Assembly (NCBI GenBank): GCA_028285145.1
Contig: JANQQC010000033.1
Coordinates: forward strand, 1-64,000
Origin: Hyphomonadaceae bacterium
GTDB lineage: Bacteria > Pseudomonadota > Alphaproteobacteria > Caulobacterales > Hyphomonadaceae
Length of the DNA: 64,000 bases
Reading direction: 5' to 3'
This document shows, one piece after another, positions 25,255-35,560 of this stretch (the stretch's first letter is position 1; every line of letters starts with the position of its first letter). The translations under genes and the position numbers were made by a program. The notes under the pieces are model-generated. The model did not search any database. It had not been told where the DNA came from and saw only the letters and a list, made by a program, of their open reading frames with translations.

Positions 25255-28200
25255 TCAAAAACGGAAACTGGCCGTCGCACCGGCATGATGCGTCGCTCCA
25301 TTGTCCATAAGCTCAACATCATAAGACAGACGCATCGAGAACCGCTCTGACACGTTCACGATGGATAGACCTGCCATCAGCGCATCGTCGAAGGATTCCT
25401 GGGCGACAATATCGAAGGCTGACGACGCTCCGCCGTATTGGACGCTGGTTTCGTACGGTGTGGAGGACAGCTCGCTTCGATAACCGGTGCGCAGTTCCGA
25501 TATCCAGGTAGACGAAAACTGGTCACCGCCGCCAAAGCGTACGCCCAATGCCAGCAGGGCCGTTGCCGATACGCGGTCGGTGACCGCCTCGTACACGGTC
25601 AGGGCGAGGTCTTCGTAGCGCAGTGTTGTCTCGGTATAACTGTCCTGGCTAAGCCGGAAGTAATCGAGCCCTAGCTGAGGACGTGCGTATAATCTGCTGA
25701 TCTCGAAGTCGCGATGCGCGCTGAATGAAGCTGCCGTGCTCCATCCGCCCCAGTCGGCATCGGTCTCTGCGAACAGATCCGCTTCGTCGAGGGGATCGTC
25801 GGTGGTTTCATTGTCCGCCTCTCCAATAACGATATCGATCTCTCGCGAACCGCTGAAGCTTACCGTCGAAACCTGACCGGCCGCGCGCAGCACAATCCCT
25901 GCGAACCTGCTTTGCGCATATGCCCCCAATCCATAGCTGGATGTCGAAACCGGATTGGCACCACCGGTCTTCTCTTCGAACTGTCCTGACTGAAAACTCG
26001 CCATCAGGCCGATCGCGTCAAATCCGGGGATGGCGCGATCCACACCGAGCGAGAAGCCGAGACCGTCGCCATTATAGCCGGGCGCGCCCGGCGTTTCATC
26101 AATCTCCAGATAGGTGAAGTTCTCCTGCGCCCATAGGCGGAACGTGTCAGGCCGGGCTTCAGGTATCAGGTCAAGTCGGTCGGCGAGCACACCAAAACTG
26201 GCGCTCGCCTGGGCGGCCAAATAGCGTGTCGAGGCTTCCGACCGTTGTGGCAGTAACTGGTTGTACACCTGAAAAAACGTTGCTTCGTCTTCGATGGTGG
26301 CGAGCGCAACACCGAGCTCATCGTCAGCTGAGAAGACCTCCAGCACGGACTCGTATGCGGCGCTCTGGTTCACATCCAGGCCGAGGGCTTCGGGCGTCTT
26401 CAGCGCGTAGACCAGGTCGATGCGCTCACGATCACCATCGACCAGTCGAACGTCGGTTTCGTAGAGAAACCGCGTTTCCGTAAGGAGGGATGCGTCCACC
26501 TCGCCGTCGAAGGCGATCGTGTCGGCTTCAATTATTGTGCGGGAGAAATCTGTGTTGGAGACCGTCGTGAAAATCGGACGGATCTGCGTATCGGTACTCA
26601 GCGATGCGGTGCCTGCCACATTTAGGACTGGGTCAGCAGACTGGTCCAGTGGATCGATTTCGACCTCCAGAACAGATGCGCCGTCCAGCGTCAGCGTCTC
26701 AAGTGCAGTCGCGCTTTGAGCGTCAAGGCGCAGCTCTGCATTCTCGACTGAAAGCGCAAGCTGTGCGTTCGCAACGAATATGTCTCCAGAAAACACAGCC
26801 CCTGAGCGCAGCGCCAATGTGTTTGTCCCTGATGTGAAATACACATCGCCATCGAATGAGGTGTCTTCGCTGAGCGTCAGATCGGACGCCGATCCCGACA
26901 CGCGGACGTCGCCAGCATACTCGGTGTTGGCGAAGTCCAGAGTGTTGATACCGTCGCCAAAGTCGATATCGCCCGAGACGCTTCCATCATCGGAGATAAA
27001 CGCATCATTGCCGGAACCAAACAGGACATGTCCCTCAATGCTTGGGGTTGCAACGTCATCCTCATCGATTTCATCGTCGCCATTGACGTCGTCGACCGGC
27101 TGGTCTCTGCGCTGAATGAGGGTCGTGTCAGACGTGACAGCAGTCTGACTGAGATCAATGGCGATCCCGTCTTCCGATACGTCTGTTTCAATTCCATCGA
27201 ATCCGAACCGACCCTCAATCCGGCCGAGATTTGTGATCGTCGTTAGTGTGCCGGACCGATCGAGAATAGCCGTGGCGGCACCGGTATTGCCCAGCGAAAT
27301 GGCGCTGATCTGCCCGGTGTTCTCAATGCTTGTGAGCTCCGCCCCATCTTCGATCAGGATCGCATAGGCCTGCGTCGCTTCTGTGGTGGAGATTTGGCTG
27401 GTAATGGTGCCGTCATTGATCAGCGCACCTGCCATCGCGCCGTTTCCTAGCCGAAGCGTTGTCGCGTTCGCCTCAACAGCGTTGGATGAAATCGTTCCGG
27501 TGTTGAGTATGCCGCCAACAATCTGTGTCTCATACAAGCCGTCGGCTGAGCCTGAGATCTCCACGGCCCGGGAGTCAAAGCCAACATTTAGCCCACGCGA
27601 AGTTATGCTGCCCCGGTTGATGAAGCCCTGGTCGAAGTTGAAAACAGCGAGCGTTTCGGTGTCGTCATCGTCTTCATCGTCGTCCAGCGTGTCACGAACG
27701 GTCTCCACCACCGGGCCCAGTACCAGGTCGCCTGTCGCTGTCCCGCCCCAGTCGGGAGAAATCAAAAGAGCCGGTGCAGACCCAAAGGCCGACACAGAAC
27801 CAGTCGAGCGATTCTCATCGAAATCTTCAACCGTGTCCTTGGTCTCGTCATCACTATCCTCCTCCGAGACAAAATCATCGACGCGCCCATTTATCAGCAA
27901 TCCGGCTGGTGCTGAGCCCCCGATCGCGAGCGCCGGTCCGCCATCGAACAAATCATCAGCGTCTCGGCGCTCTTCGAGCGGTTCGGTCTCTTCGTCGACA
28001 TTTGCAGGGGCGACATAGTTTGTGGCTGACGTGCTGGTGAACCCGGTTGCCGAGACAGCCCCTTCGATCACGACTGCGCCGCCGGCACCATCGGCGAGTG
28101 ATACACCGATGCCGCCCTGACCGGTTGCGCTCACGCTGCCTGAGACGATAACGTCGCCGGTAACGGCTCCTTTGACATCGACGCCAACAGCCTCGTCTCC

Positions 28201-28761
28201 GCGAACATTGAGGCTGCCATCCAAAACAAAATCACCGTCAAGATCAGAGCCCAGCTGCACCGCCGCCGACTGGTTGCCTTCTACTGTCACAACGGATCCG
28301 ACCCCAAAGACGATATCGCCAGTCAGCGGACCGCCTTCCTCCAGCAGAAGCCCTGTCCGTCCAGTTCCGACGGCAATCGGACCGTCATCATCATCGTCGC
28401 CGTCTTCATCTTCACGTTCATAGTCTTCAATCAGTTCGATGCGACCGTTCACCTCGATGGAGCTTTGCCGTCCAGGTGAAACAAGAATGCCGGTGCTGTC
28501 GTCTGAATCTTCGATCGTGATATCGCCATCAAGCAACACCGAGTGATCGCTGTCGACAACGACACCCTCAGCGCCAGTTGTATCTTCGAACTCGATGGCT
28601 CCGTCTTCCGTCACAACGACATCACCTGGCGATCCGTTATTGGCCTGCGATGTGAACACAGTGGCGTTAATGGCACCGTCGATCTCTTGAGCTTGAGCCG
28701 CACCGCCGCTTATCACGGCCGCGCCGAGCAAAGCGGCGGCGCTGGGGATCTTGTGAATCAT
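25255..28761 (-). CDS. autotransporter with acidic passenger and C-terminal beta-barrel
   Basis: This 1168-residue protein has a signal peptide (MIHKIPSAAALLGAAVISGG...AQAQ) starting at ATG 28761. A long passenger of repeated short beta-strand turns has Gly/Ser/Thr-rich segments such as GDVIVSGSVSATGQGGIGV and GAGTISSNAV-like turns, interrupted by very acidic stretches (EDGDDDDDG, LDDDEDDDDTET, DSDDETKD, NGDDEIDEDD). A C-terminal autotransporter beta-domain begins near FRLWAQENFTYLEIDE and ends in HHAGATASFRF with a terminal Phe. Such proteins secrete their own passenger to the cell surface for adhesion or other surface roles. The acidic stretches and the EF-hand lipoprotein behind it hint at calcium binding. 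The passenger function is unknown. Confidence 0.88.
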   Translation of the reverse strand: MIHKIPSAAALLGAAVISGGAAQAQEIDGAINATVFTSQANNGSPGDVVVTEDGAIEFEDTTGAEGVVVDSDHSVLLDGDITIEDSDDSTGILVSPGRQSSIEVNGRIELIEDYEREDEDGDDDDDGPIAVGTGRTGLLLEEGGPLTGDIVFGVGSVVTVEGNQSAAVQLGSDLDGDFVLDGSLNVRGDEAVGVDVKGAVTGDVIVSGSVSATGQGGIGVSLADGAGGAVVIEGAVSATGFTSTSATNYVAPANVDEETEPLEERRDADDLFDGGPALAIGGSAPAGLLINGRVDDFVSEEDSDDETKDTVEDFDENRSTGSVSAFGSAPALLISPDWGGTATGDLVLGPVVETVRDTLDDDEDDDDTETLAVFNFDQGFINRGSITSRGLNVGFDSRAVEISGSADGLYETQIVGGILNTGTISSNAVEANATTLRLGNGAMAGALINDGTITSQISTTEATQAYAILIEDGAELTSIENTGQISAISLGNTGAATAILDRSGTLTTITNLGRIEGRFGFDGIETDVSEDGIAIDLSQTAVTSDTTLIQRRDQPVDDVNGDDEIDEDDVATPSIEGHVLFGSGNDAFISDDGSVSGDIDFGDGINTLDFANTEYAGDVRVSGSASDLTLSEDTSFDGDVYFTSGTNTLALRSGAVFSGDIFVANAQLALSVENAELRLDAQSATALETLTLDGASVLEVEIDPLDQSADPVLNVAGTASLSTDTQIRPIFTTVSNTDFSRTIIEADTIAFDGEVDASLLTETRFLYETDVRLVDGDRERIDLVYALKTPEALGLDVNQSAAYESVLEVFSADDELGVALATIEDEATFFQVYNQLLPQRSEASTRYLAAQASASFGVLADRLDLIPEARPDTFRLWAQENFTYLEIDETPGAPGYNGDGLGFSLGVDRAIPGFDAIGLMASFQSGQFEEKTGGANPVSTSSYGLGAYAQSRFAGIVLRAAGQVSTVSFSGSREIDIVIGEADNETTDDPLDEADLFAETDADWGGWSTAASFSAHRDFEISRLYARPQLGLDYFRLSQDSYTETTLRYEDLALTVYEAVTDRVSATALLALGVRFGGGDQFSSTWISELRTGYRSELSSTPYETSVQYGGASSAFDIVAQESFDDALMAGLSIVNVSERFSMRLSYDVELMDNGATHHAGATASFRF

Positions 28762-29127
28762 GTGCTGTCGGCCTCGAAGCTTCCAAGTTGTCGTTCTGAA
28801 ACTGAAATCGGAGAGAGCGACGACCATGGCGCAGTAGAGTAATCGATCGGTCGCACTCTCTCCGACAGCCGTGTAGGTGAGGGGGGGGAGGGTTCACGGC
28901 TGGTTCAGTTCAAGACCCAACACCGAAGGAGGTTGGTCCGGTAATAAAGGGTCGCGTCTTTCTGGCACCCGGATGCTGGGAGAGTATGGCGGTAACAGAG
29001 GCCAAATGTTGCGAGGAGCAACAGTCCTTACAAAGAGGCAATGTCGATGCGCATCCCTGAGTGATTGCTTCACGGCGCAGCGCTGACAAACAATTGCAAC
29101 AGGCGGTCACTATCGGAACCTCAATTA
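28762..29127. other. divergent intergenic region, autotransporter / efflux operon
   Basis: This 366-base region lies between the divergent autotransporter and efflux outer membrane factor genes. It includes a seven-G run near 28880 and must contain promoters for both directions. I found no clear palindrome, terminator or small gene. Confidence 0.5.
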
Positions 29128-30606
29128 GTGACTGAGACGTTTGAGAAGTCTGCCCGTTTGACCGCACGAACACGCCACCCCATTCGCTGCGCGAAGCGAT
29201 TGACGCCTGTACTGGGGTTGCTGGTTGCGGCTTGCGTTTCCCCGATACCGCAAGAGCCACCCGCGCTGATTGGGCTGCTCGATTCTCAGGAAGCCTATTT
29301 TTTCGCCCCGGCGGGCGATGCAAGCGAGCATGCGCGCGCGCGGCCTTCACCCCCATGGCGTGGACTGGGCGGTGCAGAGCTTGAGGGCTTTGTCGCCGAT
29401 GCCCGGTCTGAGAACCTGGGCGTCAGGTCCGCCAGCGCGCGCATCGCCCAAGCCGATGCGATTGTACGCGAGAGCCGCGCCGGGTTGTTGCCGACACTGA
29501 GCCAATCAATAAGTGCGGGCGTAAATCGAGGTCCCGATCAGACCGGCGAGTTCGTCTGGGAGGACGCGTTTAGCCTTGGACCCAGCGTGTCCTGGAACGC
29601 TGACCTGTTTGGCGGTCAAAGGCGCGCGGTCGACGCCGCGCGCTTGCGGCATGCGGCAAGCATCCTGACGCGTGCAGATGTACAAAGGCAGATTTCTGCG
29701 GCCGTCGCGCGCGCTTATGTGACCGCCTGGTCCTTGAGTGAACAGATCAAGATCGCAGAGGACCTTGTCGTCAGCTTCAGCGACACCGAGAAGTTGACGG
29801 ATGAGCGGTATCGCGCTGGATCACGAACAACAACGGCGCTTGATGTCCAGATCGCCAGACAGAACCTTGCGGCAGCCCGTGCAGGCTTGCCGTCTTTGAG
29901 AGCTCAATACGCCGGGCAGCTGCTCGGGCTCGACGTCCTGCTGGGGCGAGTACCGGGACAGACGGAACTGAACTTCGACAACCGGCAGTCGGAAGCCGTA
30001 CTTCCAATGCTTTCGCCCGGCGCTCCCGCTGACCTGCTGCGTTTGCGCCCGGACGTCGCGCTCACCGAGCTGAACTATCGCGCCGCACTCGCCGATACAG
30101 ACACCGCGCGCGCGCGTCTGCGACCGAGCGTTTCCTTCAGCGGCTCGTTTTCGACGCAAACAAGCGACCTTGGTCAGTTGTTCGATCCTGAGGAAGCGCT
30201 GGTGGGTCTGACCGCCTCATTGCTCGCGCCCATTTATCAGGGAGGCCGGTTGCGGGCGTCAGTCGAGCGAGCGGAGGCGGCCGCTGAAGAAGTTTCATTG
30301 GCCTATGTTGAGACGATCCTGACCGCCCTAAGCGAAGTCGAACGGGCCTTGCTTGATGAGGCTGCGGCAAACGAGCAGGTCGAGCTCGTTTCTGACTCCT
30401 TATTGGCAGCCGAACTCGCCGAACGGATATCCATGGAGCGTTATGCGAGCGGCCAAATCAGCCTGCTGAATCTGCTTGAGACGCGCCGTGCGCTCAACAC
30501 GGCGCGTCAGGAGATGGTGCAGGCCCATGAGCGGCGCTTTCTGGCGCGCATTGAACTCTATACCGCGCTTGGCGGAGACGCCGTCGCCACCGAGGTTGCG
30601 ACATGA
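29128..30606 (+). CDS. RND efflux outer membrane factor (NodT/TolC-type lipoprotein)
   Basis: This protein of about 492 residues, read from GTG at 29128, has a signal sequence ending in the lipobox GLLVAAC. The two repeated outer membrane efflux (OEP) domains of the NodT family follow: LSARIAQADAIVRESRAGLLPTL-like helices, LQTQISAAVARAYV-type segments, ERYRAGSRTTTALDVQIARQ, LLRLRPDVALTELNYRAA, LAPIYQGGRLRA and RYASGQISLLNLLETRRAL. It forms the trimeric channel through the outer membrane for the pump encoded next. The adaptor gene begins four bases before its end. The exact start is uncertain; TTG at 29065 and TTG at 29158 are alternatives. Confidence 0.88.
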   Translation: MTETFEKSARLTARTRHPIRCAKRLTPVLGLLVAACVSPIPQEPPALIGLLDSQEAYFFAPAGDASEHARARPSPPWRGLGGAELEGFVADARSENLGVRSASARIAQADAIVRESRAGLLPTLSQSISAGVNRGPDQTGEFVWEDAFSLGPSVSWNADLFGGQRRAVDAARLRHAASILTRADVQRQISAAVARAYVTAWSLSEQIKIAEDLVVSFSDTEKLTDERYRAGSRTTTALDVQIARQNLAAARAGLPSLRAQYAGQLLGLDVLLGRVPGQTELNFDNRQSEAVLPMLSPGAPADLLRLRPDVALTELNYRAALADTDTARARLRPSVSFSGSFSTQTSDLGQLFDPEEALVGLTASLLAPIYQGGRLRASVERAEAAAEEVSLAYVETILTALSEVERALLDEAAANEQVELVSDSLLAAELAERISMERYASGQISLLNLLETRRALNTARQEMVQAHERRFLARIELYTALGGDAVATEVAT

Positions 30607-31793
30607 ACGAACCTGACACAAAACCAACCCGAACAACGCAGGGCCAGATGATTGGAGGCTGGCTCCAACTAGGCCTGATCGTTGGTCTCGTTCTTGTCGC
30701 CATCGGTGCCAATCGGGCGCTTTCGTCGGTCTCCAATGCGCCGGAACCTTCCAAAACGCCCATTCAACTGCCAACGGTTGAAGTGGTGGTTCCAGAGGTC
30801 GTCCCGTCCGAGTTTGTTCTGCCCGAAACTGGCGTCGTGCGCGCCCGCAACCTGATTGGCGTCATGCCCCAGGTTGGCGGACGTATTGTCAGCGTGTCCG
30901 CTGGTTTCGTATCCGGTGGGTCGTTCTCGGCCGGCGAGACGCTTTTTCAGATTGACCAGACCGACTATGTCCTCGCGCTTAACAGAGCCGCTGCAGACCT
31001 TGAAACCGCGCGCAGCACACTACTGCTGGAGCTCGCCGAGGCTGAAACAGCAAGGCGCGAATGGCGATTGGTTAATGGCGAGGCAGCCGTACCACCTCTG
31101 GTGGCGCGTGAGCCCCAGATCACACAAGCCCGGTCTGGCGTTGCTGCTGCGGAGGCGCGTGTGGCCGATGCCGAAACGGCGCTGTCGCGAACCCGTTTCA
31201 GCTTTCCATTCGACGGCCGCGTTCTGACGAGCGACGTCGAAATCGGGCAGACGGTTTCGCTTAACCAGTCATATGGGCAGGTCTACGCGACCGGGTCTCT
31301 AGAGGTCTCAGTCTCGGTGACAATTGATGAGCTTGACCGGCTGCAGCCCGCGATCGGACGCCGGGCAGTGGTGACTGGAAAGGCGGCGGGGCGACAGCCT
31401 CGTGTCCAAGGCAAGGTTCTGCGCGTTGATGCGGCGCTGGACGAACGAACCCGGCAAGCCAACCTCATCCTGGGTTTCAGCGATCAGGCGGATTTTATGC
31501 CGGGAAGATTTGTCAACGTAGAGGTCACAGGCGACCGGTATCCTGCCACTCTCCGGATTGACGCCGCAGCGATCTCGCCCTCCGGAATCGCATGGGTTGT
31601 AAGTGAGGGTCGTCTCTTTGCCCGCCGACCTGAGATCCTGATGCGAAGCGATACCCTTGTAACGACACTGCCGTTCGATGTCGCCGAAGGTGTTGTAACT
31701 ACGCGGGTGGCCGACGCCCGCGAAGGCGCGCCGGTCGAGGTCATACTGGCGGCTGGAACCCCGCCCAGAGAACGCGGTTACGCTGGGAGGTAG
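30603..31793 (+). CDS. RND efflux periplasmic adaptor (membrane fusion protein)
   Basis: This 396-residue HlyD/AcrA-type protein has one N-terminal membrane segment (LGLIVGLVLVAIG). The biotinyl-lipoyl-like halves (IGVMPQVGGRIVSVS, GETLFQIDQTDY and FPFDGRVLTSDVEIGQTV) flank an alpha-helical hairpin at about residues 125-195. A beta-barrel region (MPGRFVNVEVTG) and a membrane-proximal domain (ISPSGIAWVV) follow. It links the inner membrane pump to the outer membrane factor. The ATG at 30603 overlaps the upstream stop by four bases and the pump gene follows after three, indicating one operon. The substrate class cannot be read from the adaptor. Confidence 0.92.
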   Translation: MNEPDTKPTRTTQGQMIGGWLQLGLIVGLVLVAIGANRALSSVSNAPEPSKTPIQLPTVEVVVPEVVPSEFVLPETGVVRARNLIGVMPQVGGRIVSVSAGFVSGGSFSAGETLFQIDQTDYVLALNRAAADLETARSTLLLELAEAETARREWRLVNGEAAVPPLVAREPQITQARSGVAAAEARVADAETALSRTRFSFPFDGRVLTSDVEIGQTVSLNQSYGQVYATGSLEVSVSVTIDELDRLQPAIGRRAVVTGKAAGRQPRVQGKVLRVDAALDERTRQANLILGFSDQADFMPGRFVNVEVTGDRYPATLRIDAAAISPSGIAWVVSEGRLFARRPEILMRSDTLVTTLPFDVAEGVVTTRVADAREGAPVEVILAAGTPPRERGYAGR

Positions 31794-31796
31794 GGT

Positions 31797-34700
31797 ATGG
31801 CTGATCATGCGGGTTGGAGCGGGGGACTCATCGGCTGGTTTGCCGGCAATCCGGTAACCGCCAATCTGTTAATGGCTTTCTTCATTGTTGGCGGATGGAT
31901 GATCGCCACCTCGCTCAACGCTGAGGCGTTTCCCGAGATTGAACCCAACCAAATTACCGTTTCGGCGGCGTATCCGGGCGCTGCGCCAGAGGAGGTTGAA
32001 GAGGCGATAACCAAGCGCGTCGAGGAGGTGGTGATTGGCATTGAGGGGGTTGAGCGGGTGCGCTCGACCGCCGCAGAGGGGTCCGGAACGGTGACGCTCG
32101 AGCTGAAAGACTTTGTCGATCGCAACAAGGTCAAGGATGACGTTGAATCGGCTGTCGATCAGATCACGGATTTTCCCCCGGCCGATGCCGACGAGGCGAG
32201 TATTGCAATCGCTGAGCCTTCTACGGTCGTCACAGAGCTTGCCGTTTATGGGGATCTCGATCAGCAGGCCTTGCGCGGTGCCGCCGAAGCGCTGGAAGCC
32301 GCCTTGCTCGACACTGATGGAATAAGCCTCGTCTCTCTCGACGGCGCACGCAACCGGGAGATCTCGATCGAAGTCTCAGAGCTCGTCCTGCGCGAATACG
32401 GATTGACACTGCAGCAGGTTGCGAACGCCGTCCGGGCGGGCTCCGTCAACCTCTCAGCCGGAAGCTTGCGCACCAGTGGTGGAGATATACTTCTACGGAC
32501 CGACCAAGAGCGCCTGCGGGCATCAGCTTTCGAGGACATTGTCGTCTCAAGCGATATCGACGCACGACGGATCGAGCTGGGGGATATCGCGTCGATCATC
32601 GACGGTTTCGAGGACGGTGAACTGATCAACTATTATCAGGGCCGACCGGCGCTTTTTGTCAGTGTCGGCGCGAGTGACGATCAGGATGCTTTCGATGTCT
32701 CGCGCGCTGTAAGTGAAGTGCTGACGACTTATACTCCGGAACCGGGTGCTCGGATCGATGTGGTATCTGACAGCACAACTGTCATCCAGGATCGGCTCAA
32801 CCTGCTCATCCGCAATGCATTGATCGGACTGGCGCTCGTATTTGTGCTGCTGGCGCTGACGCTTGACCTTCGACTCGCCTTCTGGACGAGCCTTGGTATT
32901 CCGATTTCGTTTCTCGGGGCCTTCTGGATCATCGGCGGGTTCACCACACTTAACATGATGACGCTGTTTGGCCTCATCGTTGTCCTGGGTGTTGTGGTCG
33001 ATGACGCTGTTGTGGTCGGGGAAAACATCTATGAGGAGCAGCAGCACGCGGCGTCGGGTCACGCCGGGTCTGTGGCCGGTGTGTTTGGCGTGATGGCTCC
33101 CGTTACAATCGGTGTGCTGACGACCATGGCCGCCTTCGCGCCGCTCCTTTTCTCTACAGGAACCTTGGGTCAGATTCTTTATCCTGTGCCGGTGGTGGTG
33201 ATCGCCGTCCTTCTCATTTCGCTGATCGAAGCGTTCTTTGTCCTGCCAGCCCATCTCGCGCATGGCGGAGAGTGGAGCATGGGTATCATGCGGCGGATCA
33301 AGACGGCTTGCCAGTCGGCTTTGTTCGCGCTGCGCGATCGTGTGGTGCTCCCGATTGTCGAACTCGCGATACGAGCCCGCTATGTCACCCTGGCGCTCTG
33401 TGTTTGTTTTTTGATGATCATGGCCGGCCTGATGCGCGAAGGCATCGTGCGCTTCATCTTCTTTCCGGCGATTGAGGGCGACACGGTTTCGGTTACCGTA
33501 GAGATGGCCCCCGGGACGCCGTTTGCGACGACGGAAGCCGTGATGATGCGTGTCGCTGCGGCGGCGCACGAAGCTGTCGGGGCGCGGTCTTCGGCCTTGC
33601 TCGACAGCATTTCGGTGACAATTGGCGGGGTGCCAAGTGCAGGGTTCGGATCGCCAGGGGGAGGCGGGGGCACACGCCTTGGCAGCGAGCTTGGGCGGGC
33701 GACAATAACGCTCATTCCGTCAGCTGAGAGAACCGTGTCGTCCGCTGAGATCGAACGCCGTTGGCGACGCCATATTGGTCCCATCGCCGGTGCCGATAGC
33801 GTCTCATTCGTGTCTTCCCTTGTGGGCGGAGGGGCGGATATCGATATTGCTCTGTCACACCGCGATGAGACCAAACTCACACTGGGCGTCGAAGCCCTCG
33901 CCGCCTCGCTGTCCAGCATTGATGGGGTTAATGAAGTCGAGACCGGCCTCGACGCCGGGAAGCGACAGATCGAATTCTCGTTGACAGAGGAAGGTGCGGC
34001 AGCAGGGCTCACCACCCAGGACATCGCTCGCCAGGTCCGTCAGGCGTTTTTCGGTGAAGAAGTGCAGCGTATCCAACGCGGCCGGGATGAGGTCCGTGTT
34101 TATGTCCGGCTCCCCGCCGGTCAAAGAACCAGTCTCGCAAGCCTCCAGGATTTTCGTGTTCGCCTGGCTGATGGCGCTGATGTTCCGCTCCCGATCGTCG
34201 CGAACTTAGTGGAATCTGTTAGTCCGACCTCGATAACCCGGGTGGATGGGCGGCGGCGCATCTCGGTCGAAGCCAATGTCGATGAGAGCAAAACCACGCC
34301 GAATGCAGTGCTTGCGATCCTCCGGAATGAGATCCTTCCTGACCTTCAAGGCGAAGATCCGCGCCTGGCATTTACGTTCGAAGGACAGGCTCGCGATCAG
34401 GCTGAGGACCTGGCCTCTCTCGGCGGGAATATGCTGATCGGACTTGGTCTGATCTTTGTGCTTCTGGCCAGCGTGTTGCGCTCCTATGTCCAGCCGCTGA
34501 TCATCATGGCCGCGATCCCCTTCGCTGCGGGCTGCGCCATCCTCGGCCACCTGCTCATGGGCTACGACATCTCGTTCCTGTCGCTGTTTGGCATCGTCGC
34601 ACTGTCGGGCGTGGTGATTAACGACAGCGTCGTGCTTATCGACTACTACAACAAGTTGAGGGCGAAAACAGATTTGAGCGTGCATGATGCGGCGCTGGCC

Positions 34701-34991
34701 GCTGTCACGCGGCGGTTTCGTCCCATCGTTTTGACGACTTTAACGACGTTTCTAGGCCTCTCGCCGATGCTCGCTGAAACCAGTCTTCAGGCCCAGTTCC
34801 TGATCCCAATGGCGATCAGCCTTGGCTACGGTATCCTGTTCGCCAGCGCTATTATCCTGGCGCTTGTGCCAGCCATGCTGATGATAACCAACGATGTGGC
34901 GACGGTGCTTAGCAGGCTTTGGATATCACGCCTCAAACCTGTTTCGCACCAGGAACCGGGTGTGGAAACGCTCGCCGGACCGCGCACCTGA
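31797..34991 (+). CDS. RND efflux pump permease (AcrB/HAE-like)
   Basis: This 1064-residue inner membrane pump has the duplicated RND layout. TM1 (ANLLMAFFIVGGWMIATSL) and the first porter domain (YPGAAPEEVEEAITKRVEEV, IEGVERVRSTAAEGSG) are followed by TM2-6 with the proton relay Asp pair in VVLGVVVDDAVVVGENIYEE. The second half has a porter domain and TM8-12 (GLIFVLLASVLRSYVQPL, LSGVVINDSVVLIDYYNKL). It is driven by the proton motive force and exports through the adaptor and NodT-type channel. Sequence style (NAEAFPEIEPNQITVSA) is that of the broad HAE group seen in alphaproteobacteria. Likely substrates are lipophilic toxicants or lipid-like molecules, but this is not determinable here. Confidence 0.92.
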   Translation: MADHAGWSGGLIGWFAGNPVTANLLMAFFIVGGWMIATSLNAEAFPEIEPNQITVSAAYPGAAPEEVEEAITKRVEEVVIGIEGVERVRSTAAEGSGTVTLELKDFVDRNKVKDDVESAVDQITDFPPADADEASIAIAEPSTVVTELAVYGDLDQQALRGAAEALEAALLDTDGISLVSLDGARNREISIEVSELVLREYGLTLQQVANAVRAGSVNLSAGSLRTSGGDILLRTDQERLRASAFEDIVVSSDIDARRIELGDIASIIDGFEDGELINYYQGRPALFVSVGASDDQDAFDVSRAVSEVLTTYTPEPGARIDVVSDSTTVIQDRLNLLIRNALIGLALVFVLLALTLDLRLAFWTSLGIPISFLGAFWIIGGFTTLNMMTLFGLIVVLGVVVDDAVVVGENIYEEQQHAASGHAGSVAGVFGVMAPVTIGVLTTMAAFAPLLFSTGTLGQILYPVPVVVIAVLLISLIEAFFVLPAHLAHGGEWSMGIMRRIKTACQSALFALRDRVVLPIVELAIRARYVTLALCVCFLMIMAGLMREGIVRFIFFPAIEGDTVSVTVEMAPGTPFATTEAVMMRVAAAAHEAVGARSSALLDSISVTIGGVPSAGFGSPGGGGGTRLGSELGRATITLIPSAERTVSSAEIERRWRRHIGPIAGADSVSFVSSLVGGGADIDIALSHRDETKLTLGVEALAASLSSIDGVNEVETGLDAGKRQIEFSLTEEGAAAGLTTQDIARQVRQAFFGEEVQRIQRGRDEVRVYVRLPAGQRTSLASLQDFRVRLADGADVPLPIVANLVESVSPTSITRVDGRRRISVEANVDESKTTPNAVLAILRNEILPDLQGEDPRLAFTFEGQARDQAEDLASLGGNMLIGLGLIFVLLASVLRSYVQPLIIMAAIPFAAGCAILGHLLMGYDISFLSLFGIVALSGVVINDSVVLIDYYNKLRAKTDLSVHDAALAAVTRRFRPIVLTTLTTFLGLSPMLAETSLQAQFLIPMAISLGYGILFASAIILALVPAMLMITNDVATVLSRLWISRLKPVSHQEPGVETLAGPRT

Positions 34992-35047
34992 CAAACACTT
35001 GGCAAAAACGCGTGGCAAAACCCCTGCGAACTGCCGGAGTACGTCCT

Positions 35048-35491
35048 ATGATCCGAATTTTCGCTCTTAGCCTGATTGCTGCGAAATCATTGGCATCTGC
35101 TGAGATCGCACCCGACACACTGGAAATCGCGGTCAATTTCGAGAATGCCGAGGTTGGCTCCAAGGTCCACGCCTGCCTGTGGACTGCGGACAAGGGATTT
35201 CCGATCTGTGACCAAAGCGCAGCCTATCATGCTCTGATCGACGCTGAGCATGGGGCCGCCGCCCACGTCTTTCGTGATTTGGCACCGGGCGTATATGCGG
35301 TTGGCGGCTTCAATGACTTGGATGGCGACGGCAAGCTTGACCGAAACCTGCTGGGTTTCCCCACCGAGCCGATCGCTATTTTCTTGGACGGTGAGCGGCC
35401 GCGCCGGCGACCCGCTTTTAAGGATGCTGCGTTGCGTTTCGAAGGTTCTGCGAGCCTTGACCTTGAACTGCGCCGTCCAGGCCGACCTTAG
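35048..35491 (+). CDS. DUF2141 family secreted protein
   Basis: This is a 147-residue protein from ATG 35048, with a short signal-like N-terminus (MIRIFALSLIAAKSLASAEI). The body matches DUF2141: LEIAVNFENAEVGSKVHACLW, FRDLAPGVYAVGGFNDLDGDGKLDRNLLGFPTEPI and LDLELRR. The DLDGDGKLD segment looks like a calcium loop. The family is predicted to be periplasmic or secreted with an immunoglobulin-like fold and no known function. It lies 57 bases after the RND pump and 69 before the response regulator, in the same direction, so it probably belongs to the efflux/two-component unit. A longer frame from 34919 would overlap the pump and lacks a signal peptide. Confidence 0.8.
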   Translation: MIRIFALSLIAAKSLASAEIAPDTLEIAVNFENAEVGSKVHACLWTADKGFPICDQSAAYHALIDAEHGAAAHVFRDLAPGVYAVGGFNDLDGDGKLDRNLLGFPTEPIAIFLDGERPRRRPAFKDAALRFEGSASLDLELRRPGRP

Positions 35492-35560
35492 TCGATGCTT
35501 GGACGGGCATAGTCCAGTATGACTATGCAGATGCAGATATGATGGAGTTCACCAGATTGT

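Noticed and set aside
27650..28430. Repeated tcatcgtcatc-like runs as a microsatellite or CRISPR-like array
   Set aside because: They are irregular, lie in frame within the autotransporter gene on the minus strand and encode Asp/Glu stretches; there are no spacers of fixed length.
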